The notes below the pieces were generated by a model. It did no database searches, was not told the origin of the DNA, and was given only the letters and a program-made list of their open reading frames with translations. A DNA stretch of 64,000 bases, taken from Hahella chejuensis KCTC 2396. GTDB taxonomy: Bacteria > Pseudomonadota > Gammaproteobacteria > Pseudomonadales > Oleiphilaceae. How positions within the stretch are numbered: position 1 is the first letter of the stretch; each line of letters starts with the position of its first letter. A program made the translations under genes and the position numbers. The stretch is taken from positions 434,001 through 498,000 of the forward strand of contig NC_007645.1 of the NCBI RefSeq assembly GCF_000012985.1, written 5' to 3'. This document shows positions 55,043-63,238 of this stretch, in pieces.

Positions 55043-55945
55043 TCAGATTTCCACCACGGTCACCCGGTCGCCCTGAGCGCCGGCTTTGATCAGGCCCTGG
55101 CGGGCGCGGTTGAGGACGCTTTCCGGGCGCTCATCCAATAACTGATTCTGTGTAATGCCAATACTGACGGTAAATGGCGGCCGAATGCTGGGGTGGCGAT
55201 CCACCAACGCCGCCAGCTTGCTACGCAGCCGCTCTGCGGCGAGACCAGCTTGACGCAAATCTGTTTCCGGCATCAGTACGGCGAACTCGTTTTCGCCGAT
55301 GCGTCCAAGCGTGTCCTCGCGGCGGAATACGGCTTTGCAGGTTGCGCCGATAAGCGCCAGCATTTGCTGGCTTTGCTCTGAGTCGCGCGCATGGGACGCG
55401 TTGAACTGGTCCACTTGAAAAGTCAGCAGAGAGAATAGCGAGTGATGCCGATAAGCGCGTCGCCATTCTCTGTCCAGTCCATCCAGGAAATTGTCTTTAT
55501 TGGAAAGCAGTGTGGTTTCGTCCTTGCCGGCGGCTTTGGAGAAATGTTCCTCCAGCTTCACATAGGCGCTGATATCCCGCTGTATGGCGGCGAAATGGCT
55601 GACGGCGCCGCTTTTGTCCAATAACGGCATGATGCTGATTTCGATCCAGTATTGACCGCCGTCTTTGCGATAGTTCAGCAGTCGGCAACGCACTTGTGAC
55701 TTTTCCTGCAAGGCGCGACGAATACGTCGGCAGGCGCTTGCATCGGTTAATGGGCCTTGCAGCATTCTGGGAGTGGCGCCGATGAGTTCGTCTCTGCTGT
55801 ATCCGGATAATGCCTCCATGGCGCTGTTGGCGTAAACGATTTCCGGGCCGGGGTCGTCCAGGGGCGAGGCTTTGGTGACCAATACGCCATCCGCGGCGTT
55901 CTCTACGATATCTTGAAAACCGAACTCTTGTTCCAGTGCGTTCAT
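55043..55945 (-). CDS. LOV-like PAS domain with degenerate GGDEF domain
   Basis: 300 residues. Residues 10-130 follow the LOV subfamily of PAS: ANSAMEALSGYSRDELIG, LQGPLTD, LLNYRKDGGQYW, HFAAIQRDIS. The photoactive GxNCRFLQ motif reads GATPRMLQ, so Cys is replaced by Pro59 and the Asn by Thr58; the second flavin-contact Asn (FWN) is Ile. A flavin-cysteine photoadduct is impossible. Residues 160-300 are a GGDEF fold with RIGENEF (about residue 217) in place of RxGGDEF, so cyclase activity is unlikely. It may be a sensor or c-di-GMP/GTP-binding adaptor. Upstream of the CheZ-like candidate. Confidence 0.8.
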   Translation of the reverse strand: MNALEQEFGFQDIVENAADGVLVTKASPLDDPGPEIVYANSAMEALSGYSRDELIGATPRMLQGPLTDASACRRIRRALQEKSQVRCRLLNYRKDGGQYWIEISIMPLLDKSGAVSHFAAIQRDISAYVKLEEHFSKAAGKDETTLLSNKDNFLDGLDREWRRAYRHHSLFSLLTFQVDQFNASHARDSEQSQQMLALIGATCKAVFRREDTLGRIGENEFAVLMPETDLRQAGLAAERLRSKLAALVDRHPSIRPPFTVSIGITQNQLLDERPESVLNRARQGLIKAGAQGDRVTVVEI

Positions 55946-56164
55946 TGCTGTCCCAATTGCAGGTGTTCCACTTTTAAGTCTAGTTAAATCTGTCGGTTAT
56001 CACTCACTTTTAGAAAATATGTTTATAAATCAAATTGTTGATATATCTTTAATAAATGACTGACTTAACCCCGGATGCTTATAATTAATTAACTTCATTC
56101 AAGTGTAGTAGAAAGCTGAATAAAGCCATTATCTGCACGGACTCTATGGAAAGACGCGAAACCT

Positions 56165-56692
56165 ATGCAAAGTATTGAGATAAAAGCGCCGCTTACGCTG
56201 ACGACGGAGCGCTTAAGGTTGCGCCAGTTTACGGAAGCGGATTTGCCGGATTACGCCAAGATGCTGGCTGACGACGAAGTGATGCGGTACATGGCGAACG
56301 GTCAGGGGTATGATTTGGACGCAGCCTGGAAAAGCCTCGCGCTGATGCTCGGCCATTGGCGTCTGCGGGGATACGGTTTGTGGGCGTTGGAGGAGATTGA
56401 GAGCGGGCGTTTGCTGGGGCGCGCGGGACTGTATTATCCGCAGGGGTGGCCGGGCATGGAGATCGGCTGGTTATTGCGCCGGGCTTCTTGGGGGCAGGGG
56501 TATGCCTATGAGGCGGCGCAAGCGATCAGGGAGGTGGCGTATTCTCACGTTGGCGCGTCCTCGCTGGTGAGTCTGATCCATCCAATGAACGCCCGTTCGC
56601 GGCGCGTGGCGGAAAAGTTGGGAGGGAAAGCCTGTAAAAAGCTGGAAATCCAGCAAAAGCAGGTTTTGCTTTATTCCATTCCAAGATCCTGA
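56165..56692 (+). CDS. RimJ/RimL-type GNAT acetyltransferase
   Basis: 175 residues. LTTERLRLRQFTEADLPDYA at the N-terminus, LWALEEIESGRLLGRAGLY, then the acetyl-CoA region RRASWGQGYAYEAAQAIREV and the NARSRRVAEKLGGK helix are typical of the RimJ/RimL branch. Substrate unknown (protein N-termini and small amines are both possible). The region 55946-56164 upstream is AT-rich and holds its promoter; nothing else is seen there. The small acidic gene follows after 17 bases, probably co-transcribed. Confidence 0.85.
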   Translation: MQSIEIKAPLTLTTERLRLRQFTEADLPDYAKMLADDEVMRYMANGQGYDLDAAWKSLALMLGHWRLRGYGLWALEEIESGRLLGRAGLYYPQGWPGMEIGWLLRRASWGQGYAYEAAQAIREVAYSHVGASSLVSLIHPMNARSRRVAEKLGGKACKKLEIQQKQVLLYSIPRS

Positions 56693-56709
56693 TGGGCGGA
56701 GGAGAGGTA

Positions 56710-56931
56710 ATGTCGAAGAAAACAGGACGGAGCAAACCGGCTCAGTTAGTAAAGGCGGGGTGCGGTGTGCGCTTCGACCCGGAGCAACTGGATGACGAGA
56801 CAGGGTTTGATTTTTCCGGGGCCGCCGACTTGCTCAAGAAGCAGGTTGAGCGGGAGGCTGACGACGATTCTCCGGAAACACATGCCGCAGACGAAAAAAA
56901 CCCGGCGAAGGCCGGGCAAAGCGCTGAGTAA
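56710..56931 (+). CDS. small acidic hypothetical protein
   Basis: 73 residues; ATG 56710 has GGAGAGG 3-9 bases upstream. The N-terminus is basic (SKKTGRSKP), the middle reads VRFDPEQLDDETGFDFSGAADLL, and the C-terminus is acidic then Lys/Ala-rich. No motif is recognised. Its last 15 codons overlap a strong minus-strand terminator hairpin serving the malK operon, so the encoded C-terminus (DEKNPAKAGQ) may be shaped by that RNA function. The coding status is supported by start context and composition only. Confidence 0.5.
   Translation: MSKKTGRSKPAQLVKAGCGVRFDPEQLDDETGFDFSGAADLLKKQVEREADDDSPETHAADEKNPAKAGQSAE
56894..56916 (-). terminator. intrinsic terminator of the alpha-glucosidase-malK operon
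   Basis: Read on the minus strand: CCCGGC-CTTC-GCCGGG then TTTTTTT. It lies 126 bases after the malK stop and inside the 3' end of the convergent small gene. Confidence 0.85.
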
Positions 56932-57041
56932 ACACTCAGGGTCGAGGTGCTTACATAGACGGAGTGAGCGACACAGGAATCGCTTTATCCGTCGCATCAC
57001 TGCGGTCGCAGTAATTCTTTGGCGTTTGTTCCTGTACGCGC

Positions 57042-58157
57042 CTACAGCTCTACGCCGGGCTCAACATAAAGACGCGGGCAGGCGCTGCCGTCTTCTTTGA
57101 ACAGATGACAGTTGTGCGCTTTCAGGCCCAAAGCAATCGGGTTGTTCTCCCGCACGGGATTGGCGCCCGGCGTACGCAGGGTCAGGGTGTTGTCGAAGCC
57201 TTCCACGTCCGCGTGCACCAGAGTCTGATAGCCGAGGCGTTCAACCACATTCACCACACCATTGAGAATGACTTCGCCTTCTTCTGCGCTGACGAAATGC
57301 TCCGGGCGGATGCCCAGGGTCGCTTTGTCGCCGGTTTTCAGGCCCGCCCCATTAACCGGCACGATGACGTCGATGGCGCCTGGCAACGAGACTTTGACGG
57401 ACTGAGCGCCCGCTTCCATCACCGTGCAGGTGACGAAGTTCATTTTGGGAGAGCCGATAAACCCGGCGACAAATTTGTTGGAAGGATAGTGGTACAGCTC
57501 CAGTGGCTTGCCGACCTGCGCAATGCGTCCGTGGTCCAGCGCGACGATTTTGTCCGCCATGGTCATAGCTTCCACCTGATCGTGGGTTACGTAGATCATG
57601 GTGCTCTGCAGGCGTTTATGCAGTTTGGAGATCTCGATACGCATCTGCACCCGCAGTGCGGCGTCCAGGTTGGACAGTGGCTCGTCGAACAGAAACACCT
57701 TCGGTTCGCGCACCATGGTGCGGCCAATGGCCACCCGCTGACGTTGTCCGCCGGACAGATCCTTGGGTTTGCGTTGCAGCAGGTGCTCCAGTTGCAGAAT
57801 GCGCGCGGCGTTTTCCACGCGCTTGTCGATTTCGATTTTGGCGGTTTTCGCCAGTTTCAGACCAAACGCCATGTTCTCCGCCACGTTCATGTGGGGATAC
57901 AGGGCGTAGGACTGGAACACCATGCCCACTTCACGCTGCATGGGGGCTTTATCGTTCATGCGTTCTTCGCCGATGAACAGATCGCCGGAGGTGATTTCCT
58001 CCAGACCCGCGATCATGCGCAGCAAGGTGGACTTGCCACAACCGGACGGGCCGACGAAGACGACGAATTCGCCGTCTTCAATATCCAGATTGATGTCTTT
58101 GGATATTTCTACCGTGTCATAACTTTTGCAGACATTTCTTAGCGTTACGCTGGCCAT
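57042..58157 (-). CDS. malK: maltose ABC transporter ATP-binding protein
   Basis: ATPase subunit energising MalFG, 371 residues, the same length as E. coli MalK. Walker [10 protein letters not shown] (residues 36-44), signature [13 protein letters not shown] (about 134), Walker [13 protein letters not shown] (about 155), H-loop [11 protein letters not shown]. The C-terminal regulatory domain (235-371; [22 protein letters not shown]) is present, so binding of MalT as in E. coli is possible. The gene is 33 bases after an alpha-glucosidase gene on the same strand, not in the malEFG operon. Since no other ATPase gene is in the window, it is probably the partner of MalFG. Confidence 0.93.
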   Translation of the reverse strand: MASVTLRNVCKSYDTVEISKDINLDIEDGEFVVFVGPSGCGKSTLLRMIAGLEEITSGDLFIGEERMNDKAPMQREVGMVFQSYALYPHMNVAENMAFGLKLAKTAKIEIDKRVENAARILQLEHLLQRKPKDLSGGQRQRVAIGRTMVREPKVFLFDEPLSNLDAALRVQMRIEISKLHKRLQSTMIYVTHDQVEAMTMADKIVALDHGRIAQVGKPLELYHYPSNKFVAGFIGSPKMNFVTCTVMEAGAQSVKVSLPGAIDVIVPVNGAGLKTGDKATLGIRPEHFVSAEEGEVILNGVVNVVERLGYQTLVHADVEGFDNTLTLRTPGANPVRENNPIALGLKAHNCHLFKEDGSACPRLYVEPGVEL

Positions 58158-58190
58158 GGCTGGACCCTCTTGACTTGATTGCCGGCGTGT

Positions 58191-59813
58191 TTACGCCAAC
58201 TGACAAATACCGATTCCGTAAGCGGGAAGGTGGACGCGGGCGTCGCTCCATTCCGCGTTAAGTACGCTGAGTTCGCTCACTACCGTTTTGGCGCCGGCGG
58301 GCAGCTCGATGTCCACGCTTTGCCCGGACAGGTTCAACGCCACCATCATGCGTTCGCCGTTATGGCTGCGCTCGTAGAGAAGCGTATCCGGCGGGCTTGG
58401 CAGGAAGCGGACGTCGCCTTTCTGCAGCACAGGCTGCGCTTTGCGCCAGTGCAGGAATTCACGGTAGATGTGCAACAGCGAGTCTTCCGCATCTTCTTGC
58501 TCCGCCACCGCGGCGGCGACATGTTCTGGATACACCGGCAGCCAGGGTTTGCCGGCGGTAAAGCCGGCATGCTCTTGCTCCGCCTTCCAGGGCATGGGCG
58601 TGCGACAGCCGTCGCGGCCTTTATATTCCGGCCAGAAAGCAATGCCGTAGGGATCGACCAGATCCTCATACTCCAGTTCCGCTTCCACCAGACCCAGCTC
58701 TTCGCCTTGATAGAGGCACACGCTTCCCCGCAGGGTGAGCAGCATCGCCATGTAGACTTTGTTCAACGCCAATGGCGCTTCCTGTCCGCACCAGCGTGTG
58801 GCCACCCGCGCGACGTCGTGATTGCCGATGGCCCAACAAGGCCAGCCGTCCACCAGTTTCGACTCAATGGTTTCCACGGTTTTGCGCAGAAACTTGGCGT
58901 CGCATTGTTCGGTCAGGAAATCGAAGGAGTACGCCATGTGCAGCTTGTCGCCATCGGAGGTGTAAGCGGCCATGGTGTCGAGGGAGTTGTCGTCGCCGAT
59001 TTCGCCTACGGTGGTTGTGCCCGGGTATTTCTCTAACAGGGCGCGTACCCGTTGCAGGAACGGCAGGTTTTCCGGCTGTGTTTTGTCGTAAAGGTGACGC
59101 TGGTAAGCGTAGGGATTTTCTTTACGCACTCCGATGGAGCCTTCCGCCACCTCGGTGTTGGCGGGGTTATCCCGCAGCAGCTTGTCGTGATAGCAGAAGT
59201 TGATGGCGTCGAGACGGAAACCGTCCACGCCTCTTTTCAGCCAGAACTCGACGTCGCTGAGCACTTGCTCTACCACTGCCGGATTGTGGAAATTCAGGTC
59301 CGGCTGGCTGGTCAGAAAGTTGTGCAGATAATACTGACGACGACGGCTGTCCCACGCCCAGGCGGAACCGCCAAATACGGATACCCAGTTATTGGGCGGC
59401 GTGCCGTCGGGTTTCGCCTCCGCCCACACATACCAGTCCGCTTTTGCATTGTCGCGACTGCTGCGGCTTTCCTTGAACCAGGCGTGCTGGTCGGAAGTGT
59501 GGCTGAGCACCTGATCGATGATGATTTTCAGGCCGCGCTTGTGCGCTTCCGCCACCATCGTCTCGAAATCTTCCAGGGTTCCGAAAATAGGATCGACGTT
59601 GCGATAGTCGGAAACGTCGTAACCAAAATCCTTCATGGGGGAAGTGAAGAAAGGAGACAGCCAGATGGCGTCCACTCCCAGACTGGCGACATAGTCCAGC
59701 TTTGCGGTGACGCCCGGCAGATCGCCGATGCCGTCGCCATTGGAATCAAAAAAACTACGGGGATAAATTTGGTAGATGACTGCGCCGCGCCACCAATCAC
59801 GATCAACCTGCAT
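58191..59813 (-). CDS. GH13_23-type alpha-glucosidase
   Basis: Cytoplasmic exo-acting alpha-glucosidase releasing glucose from maltose and short maltodextrins; no signal peptide. 540 residues with GH13 regions: WWRGAVIYQIYPRSFFDSNG at the start, DQVLSHTSDQHAWF, GFRLDAINF with nucleophile Asp202, VGEIGD with acid Glu271, IGNHDVAR with Asp333. These three positions equal those of the Halomonas sp. H11 enzyme, and many surrounding motifs agree, so the subfamily call is strong. It heads the operon with malK and is preceded by two tandem MalT boxes. Together with glk it turns imported maltose into glucose-6-phosphate. Confidence 0.92.
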   Translation of the reverse strand: MQVDRDWWRGAVIYQIYPRSFFDSNGDGIGDLPGVTAKLDYVASLGVDAIWLSPFFTSPMKDFGYDVSDYRNVDPIFGTLEDFETMVAEAHKRGLKIIIDQVLSHTSDQHAWFKESRSSRDNAKADWYVWAEAKPDGTPPNNWVSVFGGSAWAWDSRRRQYYLHNFLTSQPDLNFHNPAVVEQVLSDVEFWLKRGVDGFRLDAINFCYHDKLLRDNPANTEVAEGSIGVRKENPYAYQRHLYDKTQPENLPFLQRVRALLEKYPGTTTVGEIGDDNSLDTMAAYTSDGDKLHMAYSFDFLTEQCDAKFLRKTVETIESKLVDGWPCWAIGNHDVARVATRWCGQEAPLALNKVYMAMLLTLRGSVCLYQGEELGLVEAELEYEDLVDPYGIAFWPEYKGRDGCRTPMPWKAEQEHAGFTAGKPWLPVYPEHVAAAVAEQEDAEDSLLHIYREFLHWRKAQPVLQKGDVRFLPSPPDTLLYERSHNGERMMVALNLSGQSVDIELPAGAKTVVSELSVLNAEWSDARVHLPAYGIGICQLA

Positions 59814-59960
59814 GTCGCCTCTCTTAACAACTCCAAACCAGGTAACGCACGTGCACCCACAGATAAGTGGAAGACGTTGTTATTTTTACAGTTATGAAGA
59901 TGGTGCCTGCGGCGAACCGGCCGAACATCCTCCCTCCCTCTTTTTTCTTGGCGTAGTAGT

Positions 59961-59980
59961 GGGGATGAGGGGGGAGGAGG
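59961..59980. promoter_or_regulatory. two tandem exact MalT boxes upstream of the alpha-glucosidase-malK operon
   Basis: GGGGATGAGG (59961-59970) and GGGGAGGAGG (59971-59980) each match the MalT consensus GGGGA(T/G)GAGG at all ten positions, head to tail. A weaker GGGTATGAGG lies at 59992-60001. The array fills the 199 bases between the alpha-glucosidase start and the malT stop. Confidence 0.8.
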
Positions 59981-60012
59981 AGGCGGAGGGTGGGTATGAG
60001 GGGGAGACTCGC

Positions 60013-62769
60013 TCACTCCCCCTGTATCTTACTCAACAGATCCCGCGCCAGATTGATGGCTTCTGAGCGGTGGGTGATGTTCTGTTTTTGGTAGAGGCTG
60101 CGGATGTGGGTTTTTACTGTGGTGGGAGCCACTTTCATGTGCTCGGCGATCTGGTCGTTGGACAGACCGGCGTGGATAAGGCTGAGCACTTGCCATTCCC
60201 GGCGGGTGAGGGGAGAGGTGCGGATGAGTTCCGGCACGTCGGGGCGGTCGATGATGTCCTGAATGATGGCTTCGTCCAGTGAAATGCGGATCGCCCGGCT
60301 GAAGTCCCGTTGTTGTTGCGCCAGTTGGATCAGGCGTTCCGCCCGCTGCTTCTCCATCTCGTCCAACTGCTCTTCGCTGATCAAGGCTTTGAGAATGTTG
60401 ATCAGCACCTTGCCGATGCGCAGGAAGCTGCCCACCGCGCCGGTGGTGCTAGCGAGCTTCAATGCGATGGCCATGTGGCGCAGGGCGTCTTCACGTTGCT
60501 CGTTAAGCCAGTAAAGCTGCGATAAATGGATATGGTTGCGGTTGATATCGGTTTTCAGGCCAAACTGTTCCGCCATGCTTTGAATGCCTTCCAACAGCGG
60601 CAGCGCCTTGTCGAAATCTCCCAGACTGACGTAGGCGCGGGCCCAGTTGCGGATATTGCACTGGGTGAAATGGTTAGTGGCCTGTTCCGGCGTCGGCTCC
60701 GGCGCCGCAGTCAGCCAGCGTTGAATGGACTCTTTGTCGCGCACTGCGTCCCAGTAGGAAAGCATGGCTGCGTGGGCGTTGGCGGTCCAGTCGATATGGT
60801 ATTCGCCGGAGGCCAGCATTTTGTGAATCTTCTGCACGTAGTCCGCGCATAAAGACTGACGTCCCCGCGCCTGGGCGATTTTCGCCAGCATCACATAGCT
60901 TTGGATGAACCAGCGTTCTCCCTGGCTTTCCAGAATCTCGATGCCCTTCAGCGCGCATCGCTCCGCGCTTTCCAGGTGATGCCATTCCCACATGATCTGG
61001 CTGCGAATGCGGTACAGGAATTCCAGAATGGGCAGGCGTTCCAGGCTGTGGTCCTCCGCATACTGCAGCGCCTTCTCCTGGATGTTGTAGGCTTTCTGCA
61101 GATAGCCTTGGGCGACGCTGATCTCCGACTGCTGACACAATGCCCAAATGACGTTCTGGTGCGCATGCTCCGCCAAGGCCAGTTGCTCGGTGTCCTGCAT
61201 GCGGGTGATGGCTTCTTTCAGGTGGCCCTGTACGAACAGGGACTCGCCAATCACCGATGAAGCGGCGGTGCGGGAGGTCGGTAGGTAAACCGGGTCATGG
61301 GCCAGCGCGGACTTGGCGAAAGTCTGCGCCCTCTCTGCATCGCCCACATTCATGGCCACCTGGGCGCGCACGGCGTTGAACTCGCCGTTGATCGCTTCCC
61401 ACTCTTCTTCGCTGCAGTGAGTTTTCAGGTGTTGCTCCGCCGCCCTGAGCCAGGACTCCACTTCAGACCACTGATACTGCCCTTGCGCCACCCAGGCTCT
61501 CAGCAGGGTGAGAATGGGGTGGTCGGCGATGACCTCTTTATTCAGCGCGTCGAAACAGCGCTGCAGCAGATTGAACTGGCCTTCGGTGAAAAAGTCGCGA
61601 CCACAGCTCAGCAGAATGTCCTTAATGCGCTGCTGGTCTTTGGCCAGCACTGCATGACGAGCGGCGTCTTCGAAAAAGCCCATCTCACGCCAGGCGTCGC
61701 TGGCGCGCTGGTGGAGCTGCGCGGTTTCATCGGGCAGCACGCAGACTTGCATGTGCCGTAAATATGCAGCGAACAATGGATGGTAGCGGAACCACAAGCC
61801 GCTGCTGTCCAGGGGCACGATGAACAGTCCCAGGTTCAATAGCGAGTTCAACAGGAACTGGCCGTCCTGTTGTTGCGCCAGGCGCATCACCATCAGCGCG
61901 TTGAAACGTTCCAGCACGCTGGTGCGCAGCAGGAACAGACGCTGTTCGTTGTCGATGCTGGTGCGGGTCAGTTCATCAAAGTAATCGAATATATAGTGAT
62001 TGCCGCTGTGCAATTGCTCCACATACTCGTTGAATTCCACCCCGGTGGAGGCGGTCGCCGCCAATAACTGCAAGGCCGATACCCAGCCCTCGACGCGGCG
62101 GTTGGCGCGTTCGACGCTTTCCCGGGACACTTCAAAACGCAGGCGTTGCTCAAAATACACCTGCGCCTCGTCGGCGCTGAAGGAAAGGTCCTTGGCGGTG
62201 ATTTCCAGCATCCGCCCCTGCATGCGCAATTGCGCCACGCCGATGGGCGGCGTGGTGCGGGACAACAACACCAGGGTGATATAAGGAGGCAGGTGGCGCA
62301 GCAGGAACATCACTCCGCTGTGGATCTCCGGATTGCTGATCAGGTGATAGTCATCTAGAACCAGATGCAACGGATCGCCTTCCAAAGGCAGTTCAGACAG
62401 CAAGTCCGTGAGAAACGTCTGCAAGGTCGGATAGCCTTGTTGGTTCAAGGTGCGCAGGGTTTCCGGACAGGCGCCTCGGGTGGCCTCATTCAGTGAATGG
62501 GCGACATAGAAAGCGAACTGTTCGCTCAGGTTATCCTGGGCGTCGAGACGGAACCAGGCGGCGTTGGCGCCCAAAGCGCCCAAGCGGTCGTCGATCATCG
62601 TGGTTTTGCCGTAACCCGCAGGGGCTTGCACCAGGATCAGGTTGACCGGGTCGATCTCGTGCAGCAGATCGTCGAACTTTTCCCGCTCCAACAGATGCGC
62701 AGGCCTCGGCGGCGGCAGTATCTTGGCTTTTATCAAAGTTAAAGACTCGGGCTTTATTGTAGTTGTCAT
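60013..62769 (-). CDS. malT: MalT, ATP-dependent activator of the maltose regulon
   Basis: STAND-family LuxR-type activator, 918 residues (E. coli MalT 901). Walker A APAGYGKTT at residues 49-57, HLVLDDYHLI as Walker B region, followed by the arm and sensor domains (TPR-like helical repeats, about 440-780) and a C-terminal LuxR helix-turn-helix: LTRREWQVLSLIHAGLSNDQ and VAPTTVKTHIRSLYQK. In E. coli it is switched on by maltotriose and ATP and repressed by MalK. Its gene is transcribed towards the alpha-glucosidase-malK operon, with the MalT boxes directly after its stop. Expected targets here are those boxes and the amylase/malE region. Confidence 0.94.
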   Translation of the reverse strand: MTTTIKPESLTLIKAKILPPPRPAHLLEREKFDDLLHEIDPVNLILVQAPAGYGKTTMIDDRLGALGANAAWFRLDAQDNLSEQFAFYVAHSLNEATRGACPETLRTLNQQGYPTLQTFLTDLLSELPLEGDPLHLVLDDYHLISNPEIHSGVMFLLRHLPPYITLVLLSRTTPPIGVAQLRMQGRMLEITAKDLSFSADEAQVYFEQRLRFEVSRESVERANRRVEGWVSALQLLAATASTGVEFNEYVEQLHSGNHYIFDYFDELTRTSIDNEQRLFLLRTSVLERFNALMVMRLAQQQDGQFLLNSLLNLGLFIVPLDSSGLWFRYHPLFAAYLRHMQVCVLPDETAQLHQRASDAWREMGFFEDAARHAVLAKDQQRIKDILLSCGRDFFTEGQFNLLQRCFDALNKEVIADHPILTLLRAWVAQGQYQWSEVESWLRAAEQHLKTHCSEEEWEAINGEFNAVRAQVAMNVGDAERAQTFAKSALAHDPVYLPTSRTAASSVIGESLFVQGHLKEAITRMQDTEQLALAEHAHQNVIWALCQQSEISVAQGYLQKAYNIQEKALQYAEDHSLERLPILEFLYRIRSQIMWEWHHLESAERCALKGIEILESQGERWFIQSYVMLAKIAQARGRQSLCADYVQKIHKMLASGEYHIDWTANAHAAMLSYWDAVRDKESIQRWLTAAPEPTPEQATNHFTQCNIRNWARAYVSLGDFDKALPLLEGIQSMAEQFGLKTDINRNHIHLSQLYWLNEQREDALRHMAIALKLASTTGAVGSFLRIGKVLINILKALISEEQLDEMEKQRAERLIQLAQQQRDFSRAIRISLDEAIIQDIIDRPDVPELIRTSPLTRREWQVLSLIHAGLSNDQIAEHMKVAPTTVKTHIRSLYQKQNITHRSEAINLARDLLSKIQGE

Positions 62770-63238
62770 CGGCGACCCTAATTATGTTTCAGCGCTAATG
62801 TCGTCCATTATTGGCCGGTTCATACGCCGGTCATGAATTTTTGGTTATATGGAGTCTTGGCTCCCTGGACGCAGTTACTTCAGACTTTAGCAAATATCGC
62901 TCTGGAAAGTCAGCGTCCGTTCACCGTATGCGCCCCGGCGGCGGGCGCTTATGTGGTTATTGCGTATTGTCGGTATAAGGCCGGAAGACCACCATACGCG
63001 GATGTATACGACAGTGCGTTTTCATTATTTCACTTTGCCCGCAATGTCTTGCGCGTCCATTCTGCGATGTGCGCATGTGGCTGCGGTGAAATAGCGGGAT
63101 CGTAACAGTTTTTGACGCCGCAGCGGTTCTTCCCCTGCGGCTTTTTTTTGCCCTCAGGGTCCGATCTAAAAATCCCCGACTGCGATAGTTTTGTATTGGC
63201 GATGCGACTGTGTTTAAGGAAAGGCGCGGAGGTTGGCG
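62770..63238 (+). other. 469-base intergenic region: malT promoter side and structured leader of the transporter gene
   Basis: No convincing gene. The malT-proximal part is AT-rich. The second half can form long-range pairs: TATTTCAC (63026-63033) with GTGAAATA (63086-63093), and CCCGC (63038-63042) with GCGGG (63094-63098); the interleaved order would make a pseudoknot or alternative structures. A strong terminator follows at 63117-63149, 90 bases before the transporter start. Confidence 0.4.
63117..63149 (+). terminator. intrinsic terminator in the leader of the EamA transporter gene
   Basis: GCCGCAG and CTGCGGC (7 bp, 11-base loop) followed directly by eight Ts. No gene precedes it on this strand within the intergenic region, so it may be an attenuator or the end of a small RNA. 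Confidence 0.8.

Noticed and set aside
62833-63105. 90-codon plus-strand frame between malT and the EamA gene
   Set aside because: Cys-rich and motif-free, poor start context, and it overlaps the paired leader segments; RNA structure explains the region better.
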